Below are positions 1 through 5,105 of a stretch of DNA of 5,105 nt, piece after piece. The notes beneath the pieces were generated by a model. That model saw only the letters and a program-made list of their open reading frames with translations, was not told the origin of the DNA and searched no databases. Position numbers and translations under genes: made by a program. The stretch comes from Minisyncoccota bacterium. GTDB taxonomy: Bacteria > Patescibacteriota > Minisyncoccia > Minisyncoccales > Minisyncoccaceae. The stretch is taken from assembly GCA_028690275.1 (NCBI GenBank), contig JAQVBN010000047.1:1-5105 (forward strand), given 5' to 3'. Numbering within the stretch: position 1 is the first letter of the stretch; each line of letters starts with the position of its first letter.

Positions 1-2
1 AA

Positions 3-50
3 GACTCTGTCGTCAAGGCAGGTAAATTAAATTATTTTAAGTTTAAATAA
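3..50 (+). CDS. 3' end of an upstream gene, product unknown (partial)
   Basis: Reading from base 3, the frame is open to a TAA at 48-50 and encodes DSVVKAGKLNYFKFK. The other two plus-strand frames stop earlier (frame 1 at 28-30, frame 2 at 23-25). The peptide is lysine-rich, like the C-termini of the genes that follow, and its stop lies 9 bases before the next start, which matches the tight spacing in the rest of the window. Only about 15 residues are visible, so no family can be assigned. It could also be chance open sequence, since so short a frame is not strong evidence. Confidence 0.4.
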   Translation, partial: DSVVKAGKLNYFKFK

Positions 51-59
51 TAAAAAATT

Positions 60-1403
60 ATGAAAAAAACCAATCTTCTTCTCTTATTATTAGTTTTTAT
101 CTTCTTTCCTTTATTAAAGGCTGATGCTTTCTCTTTAAATTATAATCAGCCGACGGGAAAAGTCTCTGAAATCAAGATTGGGATTGATAAAGAGTCTACT
201 TCTTTAGAAGCGATAGAGGGGGTAATTGTTTTTGACCCCGAAGCTTATAAATTTTTAGACGTCTCAACAGATGATTCAATGATTGCTGATTGGACGGTTT
301 ATCCATACTTGGCAGATCAAGGGAAAATAGCTTTTAGTGGCATTTTTGATTCAAACTCTCAAAGTGATAATCTTTTCAATGTTTTTTTTACAAAAAATAG
401 TTTAGATGATTTGAAGTTGAGTATTGAGGCGGGGGTTGTTCTTGCAGAGAATGATATGCTCTATAACTTAGAAGAAATGGTTTCTTTTAACAATAGTTTA
501 TTTAACGTTATTTCTTCTAGTCATCCTAATTCAGATATCTGGTATTCAAACAAGAATGTTGAATTGAGTTGGACACTTCCAGAAGATGCTCAAAAAGTAA
601 AGATATTGATCGATCAGAACGAAGAAGCTTATCCTTCAGTCGAGTATGACAATCTTACCCAAAAACAAATTGCATTAAATGATGGTGTTTGGTATTTTCA
701 TATAAGATATTTTGGTGATAATGGCTGGAGTTCTATTGAAAATAAGAAGATTATGATTGATACTCAAGCTCCAACAGAATTTAAAATCATTGAAAAAGAT
801 GATAGGCTAGAATTTACTTCTACTGATGAATTATCTCAGGTGGAAAAATACGAAGTAATTGTTTCTGATAAGAATTATATAGTTACGGATAACATGTTTT
901 TATTTTCCGAGATTGGTGGAGGAAAATATTTTATTAAAGTGAAGGCTTATGATAGAGCTGGAAATTTTACAGAAAAAGATATTAATCTAGAAGTTGAAAT
1001 AATAGAGCCTCCTCATTTTTCTGCTGCTGTTTTAGGGACTAATGAAATTTTTATTCTAGGATATGTAGATAATTCTGTTGATAAAGTATACGTTTCTATT
1101 TCTGGAGATAATTATGATTTTGGAGAATTAATTCAAATTTCAGACGATGGAAATTTTGTTTATACAACCGAAAAATTAAAACCAGGGTTGTACGATTTGT
1201 ATTTTACTACTATTTCTGAGAATGGATTAAGTGAAGAAAGTAAAAAAGTTATTTTAATTACAGAAAAAGAATTAGTTTTTGGTTCTGTTGAAAGAACTTT
1301 AATCACTTATGGATTAATAGTTCTTTTATTAGTTTTGATGTATGCTTGTTCGAAAAAACAAATTAAAAAATCAAGAAAGAGAAATAAAAAAGTTAAAAAA
1401 TAA
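60..1403 (+). CDS. Secreted, membrane-anchored cohesin-like / Ig-like surface protein
   Basis: The 447-residue protein is predicted to be exported and tethered to the cell membrane. Residues 2-23 form a signal peptide: KK, a leucine/phenylalanine core, and an A21-D22-A23 signal peptidase I site. Residues about 24-145 resemble a cohesin-type beta-sandwich, with the pattern LEAIEGVIVFD (49-59), W78 and GKIAFSG (88-94). Residues about 150-240 form an Ig/fibronectin-like module with SSSHP, WY, DGVWYFHIR (208-216) and NGW, closing with IDTQAP. A third module (about 240-312) contains YDRAGN (297-302), usual in bacterial Ig-like repeats, and a fourth beta-rich segment spans about 313-403. A single helix at 413-430 is followed by a polybasic tail (432-447), giving an outside/N-terminal, inside/C-terminal topology. 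No enzyme motif is visible. Adhesion or surface scaffolding is inferred; the partner is unknown. The ATG at 60 is chosen because it precedes the signal peptide directly. There is no Shine-Dalgarno sequence. Confidence 0.85.
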   Translation: MKKTNLLLLLLVFIFFPLLKADAFSLNYNQPTGKVSEIKIGIDKESTSLEAIEGVIVFDPEAYKFLDVSTDDSMIADWTVYPYLADQGKIAFSGIFDSNSQSDNLFNVFFTKNSLDDLKLSIEAGVVLAENDMLYNLEEMVSFNNSLFNVISSSHPNSDIWYSNKNVELSWTLPEDAQKVKILIDQNEEAYPSVEYDNLTQKQIALNDGVWYFHIRYFGDNGWSSIENKKIMIDTQAPTEFKIIEKDDRLEFTSTDELSQVEKYEVIVSDKNYIVTDNMFLFSEIGGGKYFIKVKAYDRAGNFTEKDINLEVEIIEPPHFSAAVLGTNEIFILGYVDNSVDKVYVSISGDNYDFGELIQISDDGNFVYTTEKLKPGLYDLYFTTISENGLSEESKKVILITEKELVFGSVERTLITYGLIVLLLVLMYACSKKQIKKSRKRNKKVKK

Positions 1404-1408
1404 AAAAT

Positions 1409-1738
1409 ATGGAATTTAATGAATATCAAGAAAAAGCAAGAGAGACAGCAATTTATCCTGACAAGGATCATAATTTTATATATCCAACGTTAGGACTTGT
1501 TGGAGAGGCGGGAGAGGTTGCTGAAAAAATTAAGAAAGTGATTAGAGATGATGGTGGAGTTGTTTCCGAAGAAAAAAAGATTGAAACGATTAAAGAGCTT
1601 GGAGATGTTTTGTGGTATGTGGCCAATTTGGCAAAAGAATTAAATGTTGATTTGGAGTCTGTTGCTTTGGCTAATTTAGAAAAATTACAATCAAGAAAAC
1701 AAAGAGATCAGCTTCAAGGAAGCGGAGATAATCGATAA
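1409..1738 (+). CDS. MazG-like nucleotide pyrophosphohydrolase
   Basis: This 109-residue protein belongs to the all-alpha NTP pyrophosphohydrolase (MazG-like) superfamily. Members hydrolyse nucleoside triphosphates to monophosphate and pyrophosphate using Mg2+ held by a cluster of acidic residues. The metal-binding pattern is visible: E33-A-G-E36 with E39 on the first helix pair, then E63-L-G-D66 followed by VLWYVANLA. The C-terminus SRKQRDQLQGSGDNR (95-109) matches the basic, GSGDNR-type ending common in short single-domain MazG-like proteins. Length fits a single-domain enzyme rather than the tandem MazG of Escherichia coli. The start lies 5 bases after the surface-protein stop, with no Shine-Dalgarno sequence. 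The next gene begins 2 bases after its stop, so co-transcription with the nuclease gene is likely. Its natural substrate (canonical or modified dNTP, or an alarmone) cannot be read from sequence. Confidence 0.92.
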   Translation: MEFNEYQEKARETAIYPDKDHNFIYPTLGLVGEAGEVAEKIKKVIRDDGGVVSEEKKIETIKELGDVLWYVANLAKELNVDLESVALANLEKLQSRKQRDQLQGSGDNR

Positions 1739-1740
1739 TT

Positions 1741-2550
1741 ATGCCTTATAGTGTTCTAAATTCTTTTGGAGAACAAGAACCTTTTTCTTATAAAAAGGTT
1801 TATAATTCTATTATTTCGGCGGGAGGCGACAGAGAGACAGCAACGAAAATAGCTAATATTATTGAAAGAAAGGGGCATTATAATATGTCCACTTTTGAGA
1901 TTCATAAAGTAATAAAGAATCTTTTAGCTAAAGAAAAAAAGGCTTCTTCTATGAGGTTTGATTTAAAATATGCTATTAAGAGGCTTGGGCCAGAAGGTTT
2001 TTATTTTGAAAAATTTATTAAAGAAGTTTATGAATTTTTGGGGTATAAAGTTTCGAACAATCAAATTGTTGAAGGAAAGTGTATTTCGTATGAAATAGAT
2101 TTTATTGCCCAAAAAGAAAATATTAATCTTTTAGGAGAGTGTAAGTATAGAAATGGAACAGGAACTCGAATTGATGTGAATGTTGTTTTAAAAAGTTTTG
2201 CTTTGAGGGATGATGTTTGTAGTAAACACGATCATATAGAAAATATTATTGTAACAAATGAAAAGTTTACAGAAAGAGCGATTAAGTATGCTAAGTGTAA
2301 AAAAATATTTATACTTGGTTGGAAATATCCAGAAAGTATGGGGTTAGAGAGAATTATAGAGGATAATTTTTTATATCCAATAACTATTTTGCCTTCTTTT
2401 AATAATAGATATCTTGAAGTTTTTGCGAAAGAGAATGTTTTGATCGCCAAAAATTTAACAGAAGAAAAAATTAAAAAACTTCACGAATATAAGATTAGTA
2501 GGGGCTATTTAAGTAAATTAAAATTAGAAAAAGAACTTCTTTCTGATTGA
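1741..2550 (+). CDS. ATP-cone domain fused to an Mrr-like PD-(D/E)xK nuclease
   Basis: The 269-residue protein has two recognisable parts. Residues about 3-85 look like an ATP-cone, the adenine-nucleotide-binding domain of ribonucleotide reductases and NrdR. The signs are V5..SFGEQEPF (8-15), KKVYNSI (18-24), the mid-domain MSTFEIHKVI (49-58) and the ending MRFDLKYAIKRLGP (71-84). Residues about 88-210 look like an Mrr-type restriction-endonuclease fold: FEKFIKEVYEFLGYKV (89-104) with E90, then D120 in YEIDFIA, then E133-C-K135, a complete E...D...ExK catalytic set. Next comes IIVTNEKFTERAIKYA (169-184) and a GWKYPE loop (193-198). The last ~55 residues are helical and lysine-rich and may bind DNA. 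The predicted activity is nucleotide-controlled DNA cleavage; this is inferred, not shown. It lies 2 bases after the MazG-like gene. A GGAG at 1724-1727 sits 13 bases before the ATG, too far for an ideal ribosome site. No methyltransferase partner is visible here. Confidence 0.85.
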   Translation: MPYSVLNSFGEQEPFSYKKVYNSIISAGGDRETATKIANIIERKGHYNMSTFEIHKVIKNLLAKEKKASSMRFDLKYAIKRLGPEGFYFEKFIKEVYEFLGYKVSNNQIVEGKCISYEIDFIAQKENINLLGECKYRNGTGTRIDVNVVLKSFALRDDVCSKHDHIENIIVTNEKFTERAIKYAKCKKIFILGWKYPESMGLERIIEDNFLYPITILPSFNNRYLEVFAKENVLIAKNLTEEKIKKLHEYKISRGYLSKLKLEKELLSD

Positions 2551-2575
2551 CTTTTGTTTTCAATAAAGATAAGTT
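2547..2575 (+). promoter_or_regulatory. Candidate promoter upstream of ychF
   Basis: TTGACT at 2547-2552 matches the sigma-70 -35 consensus at five of six bases and overlaps the TGA stop of the nuclease gene. The -10 is weak: GATAAG at 2568-2573 (four of six, 15-base spacer) or TAAGTT at 2570-2575 (three of six, 17-base spacer). Either would place the transcript start within a few bases of the ychF ATG at 2582, leaving little or no leader. In such AT-rich DNA, partial matches arise by chance, so this is tentative. Confidence 0.3.
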
Positions 2576-2581
2576 AAAACT

Positions 2582-3649
2582 ATGTCATTACATATAGGTA
2601 TTGTTGGTTTTCCGAATGTAGGTAAATCTACACTCTTTAAGGCCATTACAAAAAAACAAGTCGATTGTGCTAATTATCCTTTTTGTACAATTGATCCTAA
2701 CGTAGGTGTTGCAGCTGTTCCAGATAGAAGAGTTGATTTGCTTGCGGAATTAATGAATTCTAAGAAAAAGATTTATACCACAATAGAGTTTGTTGATATT
2801 GCAGGGCTTGTTGAGGGGGCTAATAAAGGAGAAGGTCTTGGTAATCAATTTCTAGCCAATATTAGGGAAGTAGATGCTGTTCTTTATGTATTAAGATGCT
2901 TTAAGGATTCAAATATTGCCTCTACGAGAGAAGAAATTAACCCTATTAAAGATAAGGAGATTTTAGATATGGAGATGGCCTTAAAAGATCTCTCAACGGT
3001 TGAAAAAAGAATTGAAGGGGTTCAGAAAAAAACTCGTTCGGGGGTTAAAAAAGAGGATGAAAAAGAATTAGAGTTATTGAATAAAATAAAAACATTCTTA
3101 GAGGAAGGAAAAGTTTTAATTGATCAGGATTTTTCATTAGAAGAAAAAGAAATTTTAAAACAGTACCAACTTTTAACATTTAAAAAAAGAGTTTACCTTT
3201 TGAATGGAAGTAATGAAGAGGTTGGTTCTGATATTAAAAAACAATTCGAAGAACGAAGTTGGAATTATTTAGTAATCAATATTAAAGAGGAGATAGATGC
3301 TGATGGGTTGAGCGATGAAGAAAGAAAAGAATTGGGACTTCCAGAATCTAAGCTTAATCTTTTAATAGAAAAATGTTATGAAGTTTTAGGTCTTATTACC
3401 TTTTTAACTACTGGAGAAGATGAAACAAGAGCTTGGACTCTTGAAAAAGGAGCCTTAGCACCTGATGCTGGAGGAGTTATTCATACCGACTTCAAAGATA
3501 AATTTATAAAGGCAGAAATTATTAATTGGGAAGACTTGTATAATTCAAAAACTTTTGGAGAGGCAAGAGGAAAGGGATTGATTAGGACTGAAGGCAAAGA
3601 GTACGTTGTTAAAGACGGAGACGTTATTGAAATTAAAAGCAATGCTTAA
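2582..3649 (+). CDS. ychF: YchF / OLA1 family ribosome-associated ATPase
   Basis: YchF is a near-universal Obg-family P-loop ATPase that prefers ATP to GTP, associates with ribosomes and is linked to translation and stress responses. The 355 residues match the usual family length. The P-loop GFPNVGKST is at 9-17, the YPFCTIDPNVG segment at 32-42, and the switch-II region DIAGLVEGANKGEGLGNQFL at 72-91. A coiled-coil-like insert follows at about 130-195. The C-terminal TGS domain begins near 271 with LITFLTTGEDETRAWT and contains GGVIHTDF (297-304) and VKDGDVIEIK near the end. The nucleotide-specificity (NxxE) loop reads N208-G-S-N-E, slightly off the usual pattern. The ATG at 2582 is chosen because the P-loop begins at residue 9, as expected for the family. 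No Shine-Dalgarno sequence precedes it. The gene overlaps the next start by 8 bases. Confidence 0.97.
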   Translation: MSLHIGIVGFPNVGKSTLFKAITKKQVDCANYPFCTIDPNVGVAAVPDRRVDLLAELMNSKKKIYTTIEFVDIAGLVEGANKGEGLGNQFLANIREVDAVLYVLRCFKDSNIASTREEINPIKDKEILDMEMALKDLSTVEKRIEGVQKKTRSGVKKEDEKELELLNKIKTFLEEGKVLIDQDFSLEEKEILKQYQLLTFKKRVYLLNGSNEEVGSDIKKQFEERSWNYLVINIKEEIDADGLSDEERKELGLPESKLNLLIEKCYEVLGLITFLTTGEDETRAWTLEKGALAPDAGGVIHTDFKDKFIKAEIINWEDLYNSKTFGEARGKGLIRTEGKEYVVKDGDVIEIKSNA

Positions 3650-4847
3650 ATACGATCTATGTATTATTGGAGGTGGGCCTGCGGGAATGATGGCAGCAAT
3701 TGCTTCTGCTGAAAGAGAGAAGAGTGTTATTTTGATTGAAAAAAATAACGACCTTGGAAGTAAATTGATTTTAACAGGTGGGGGTAGATGTAATCTTACT
3801 CATGTAGGTTTGACCAACAGGGAGTTTGTTTCTAAATTTGGAAAAAATGGTGATTTCCTTTTATCTCCTTTTTCTGTTTTTGGAACAGAAGAACTTTTAG
3901 ATTTTTTTAGAAAAAGAGGTTTGGAGTTAGAAATAGAAGAAGGGAAAGTTTATCCTCAGGTTAAAAACTCAAAAGAAGTATTAGCTTTTTTTAAAAGTCA
4001 ACTTAAAAAAAATAAGGTTACTATTTTAACCAACTCAGAAGTTAAAGATTTTCTTTTTAAGGATAAAAAAATAGAGAAAGTTTTATTAGCCGATAAAAAA
4101 GAAATACAGGCTAATAATTTTTTAATCGCCACTGGGGGAAAGTCTTATCCAATAACAGGTTCGACAGGAGATGGATATGCTTTTGTTAAAAAAATGGGTC
4201 ACAGTATTACAGAATTAAAGCCAGCTTTAACTCCTGTTGAAACAAAAGAAAAATGGGTTGTTGCCTTGAAAGGATTAACACTTCAAGACGTTAGTATAAG
4301 ACTCAATAAAGAAAAAGGAGTTTTGGGGGAGGTTTTATTTACTCATTTTGGAATAAGTGGTCCAACAATTCTTAATTTAAGCGAGAGAATAAAATCAAAA
4401 GATAAGATTTACATTGATCTTTTTCCTAAAAAAAATATAGAAGAATTGGAAAAAGAAATAATGATTTCATTTGAAGAGAATTTCAAAAAAACAATTAATA
4501 ATGTTTTAAGCGAAGTTGTTCCTTTTAAATTGCTTTCTATAATTTTAAATTTTTCTGATATTCAAAAAGAAGAAATTTGTAGAAATATTACAAAAGAGCA
4601 AAGAAAAAAATTGGTTAAAAATTTAAAAAATATAGAATTGAATGTTGTTGGACTTTTAGGTTTCGACAAAGCTATGGTTACGAAAGGAGGAATTTCTTTG
4701 AAAGAAATTGATTCTAAAACTCTAAAATCAAAATTAGTTAAAAACTTGTATTTTGCAGGAGAGATTATTGATTTAAATGGAGAGTCGGGAGGGTATAATC
4801 TTCAAATGTGTTTTACTACGGGTTATGTAGTTGCTCAAAGTATTTGA
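3642..4847 (+). CDS. BaiN/HI0933-like FAD-dependent oxidoreductase
   Basis: This is a flavoprotein of the HI0933/YhiN/BaiN family, 401 residues, full length. The FAD-binding Rossmann motif is YDLCIIGGGPAGMMAA (4-19), with the ribose-binding acidic residue E33 at the end of the second strand. The family signature GGGRCNLTH follows at 46-54. Further motifs are ATGGKSYP (163-170), TGSTGDGY (172-179), LFTHFGISGP (232-241), AMVTKGG (344-350), LYFAGE (369-374) and GGYNLQ (383-388). Substrates are unknown for most members; BaiN itself reduces bile-acid intermediates in gut clostridia, so that role should not be carried over. The frame is open upstream to a TTG at 3606, but the ATG at 3642 puts the Rossmann motif at the normal distance from the N-terminus and leaves only an 8-base overlap with ychF. 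No Shine-Dalgarno sequence is present, so translational coupling to ychF is plausible. The gene ends in TGA. Confidence 0.94.
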   Translation: MLKYDLCIIGGGPAGMMAAIASAEREKSVILIEKNNDLGSKLILTGGGRCNLTHVGLTNREFVSKFGKNGDFLLSPFSVFGTEELLDFFRKRGLELEIEEGKVYPQVKNSKEVLAFFKSQLKKNKVTILTNSEVKDFLFKDKKIEKVLLADKKEIQANNFLIATGGKSYPITGSTGDGYAFVKKMGHSITELKPALTPVETKEKWVVALKGLTLQDVSIRLNKEKGVLGEVLFTHFGISGPTILNLSERIKSKDKIYIDLFPKKNIEELEKEIMISFEENFKKTINNVLSEVVPFKLLSIILNFSDIQKEEICRNITKEQRKKLVKNLKNIELNVVGLLGFDKAMVTKGGISLKEIDSKTLKSKLVKNLYFAGEIIDLNGESGGYNLQMCFTTGYVVAQSI

Positions 4848-4859
4848 TTTTGATATAAT
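4831..4859 (+). promoter_or_regulatory. Extended -10 promoter for the patatin-like gene
   Basis: A perfect extended -10, TGATATAAT (4851-4859), lies just after the TGA stop of the flavoprotein gene. A partial -35, TTGCTC (4831-4836, three of six), sits exactly 17 bases upstream. The TATAAT hexamer ends 7 bases before the ATG at 4867, so transcription would be expected to start at or within a base or so of the start codon, giving a leaderless mRNA. This agrees with the lack of any Shine-Dalgarno sequence. Confidence 0.65.
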
Positions 4860-4878
4860 TTATTTAATGTTAAATAAA
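4859..4878. repeat. Perfect 9-bp inverted repeat around the patatin start codon
   Basis: The arms TTTATTTAA (4859-4867) and TTAAATAAA (4870-4878) are exact reverse complements separated by TG. The repeat begins at the last base of the -10 hexamer and is centred on the ATG. Its position would suit a DNA operator. An RNA hairpin is less likely if the transcript begins at 4866-4867, since the left arm would not be transcribed. All bases in the arms are A or T, so chance is a real alternative. Confidence 0.45.
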
Positions 4879-5105
4879 AAGAGAAAAAAGGTTGGGCTAG
4901 CTTTGGGTTCCGGAGGAGCGAAAGGATATGCTCATCTGGGCGTTCTTAGGGTGTTTGAAGAAAATAATATTCCTATAGATTATCTGTCGGGGGCTTCTGC
5001 TGGAGCTATAGTAGCTGCTCTTTATTCATTACATAGAAATACTGCTAAAGTAGAAGAGATACTTACTGATTTTAATAAAATAAGATCGCTTATTGATTTT
5101 TCTTT
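4867..5105 (+). CDS. Patatin-like phospholipase, 5' part (cut by window end)
   Basis: From the ATG at 4867 the frame stays open to the window edge (79 codons plus two bases). It encodes the N-terminus of a patatin-like serine lipid acyl hydrolase of the RssA/NTE type. The oxyanion-hole glycine loop GSGGAKG is at 14-20, followed by YAHLGVLRVFEE (21-32). The nucleophile elbow GASAG is at 42-46, with S44 as the expected catalytic serine. The Asp of the Ser-Asp dyad lies beyond the window. These enzymes release fatty acids from membrane or storage lipids; the substrate here is unknown. There is no signal peptide; the basic N-terminus (KKRKK) suggests a cytosolic enzyme. The start follows an extended -10 promoter so closely that the mRNA is probably leaderless, which sets this gene apart as its own transcription unit. 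Confidence 0.93.
   Translation, partial: MLNKKRKKVGLALGSGGAKGYAHLGVLRVFEENNIPIDYLSGASAGAIVAALYSLHRNTAKVEEILTDFNKIRSLIDFS

Noticed and set aside
46..51. AATAAT as a -10 box for the surface-protein gene, suggesting another leaderless start
   Set aside because: No acceptable -35 lies 16-18 bases upstream, and the whole stretch is A/T, so a five-of-six match has little weight.
63..69. Run of seven A's after the first ATG as a programmed slippage site
   Set aside because: The frame is intact through the signal peptide and poly-A runs of this length are common throughout this AT-rich window.
2232..2450. Open frame of 72 codons on the minus strand
   Set aside because: It lies entirely inside the nuclease gene, antisense to its conserved Mrr-like C-terminal part, has no recognisable domain, and is expected by chance in AT-rich coding sequence.
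2548..2550. TGA read as glycine (code 25) instead of stop
   Set aside because: Both TGA codons (2548-2550 and 4845-4847) sit at natural family C-termini, directly before new starts or promoters, and conserved glycines throughout use GGN codons.
3606..3641. Earlier TTG start for the flavoprotein gene, adding 12 residues
   Set aside because: It would deepen the overlap with ychF to 44 bases, uses a weaker start codon, and adds residues ahead of the Rossmann motif that the family does not normally have.
1..5105. CRISPR arrays, tRNA/rRNA genes, insertion sequences and intrinsic terminators
   Set aside because: Reading the window showed no regularly spaced repeats, no cloverleaf-like or rRNA-like stretch, no transposase, and no GC-rich hairpin followed by a T run in any of the short gaps.

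Overview
The window is strongly AT-rich, standard-code bacterial DNA, tightly packed on the plus strand. It holds five complete genes, the 3' tail of one upstream gene and the 5' end of one downstream gene. The best guess at origin is a Candidate Phyla Radiation (Patescibacteria, Parcubacteria-like) genome. The reasons are the lysine-rich, AGA/AAA-biased coding, gene gaps of a few bases, near absence of Shine-Dalgarno sequences, and a cohesin-like/Ig-like membrane-anchored surface protein of the kind common in those genomes. TGA is used as a true stop (two genes end with it), which argues against the code-25 lineages (Gracilibacteria, Absconditabacteria). This placement is inference from sequence style and protein character; no marker gene in the window settles it.

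Layout: (a) 3-50, probable tail of an upstream gene. (b) 60-1403, secreted cohesin-like/Ig-like protein anchored by a C-terminal membrane helix. (c) 1409-1738, MazG-like nucleotide pyrophosphohydrolase. (d) 1741-2550, an N-terminal ATP-cone fused to an Mrr-like PD-(D/E)xK nuclease. (e) 2582-3649, YchF/OLA1 ATPase. (f) 3642-4847, BaiN/HI0933-like flavoprotein, overlapping ychF by 8 bases. (g) 4867 to the window end, patatin-like phospholipase, cut off by the window edge. Every gap is under 35 bases and no intrinsic terminator was seen.

Genes (b) to (d) are spaced 5 and 2 bases apart and look co-transcribed. A candidate promoter overlaps the end of (d) and could start a ychF-baiN unit. A much clearer extended -10 promoter overlaps the end of (f) and would give a leaderless patatin mRNA. 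The most interesting part is the pair (c)-(d): an enzyme predicted to hydrolyse nucleotides sits next to a predicted nuclease carrying the adenine-nucleotide-sensing domain best known from ribonucleotide reductase and NrdR. This suggests a nuclease gated by nucleotide level, possibly in defence or DNA quality control. That function is a hypothesis; the domain calls are better supported. The remaining genes are housekeeping or general-metabolism families.
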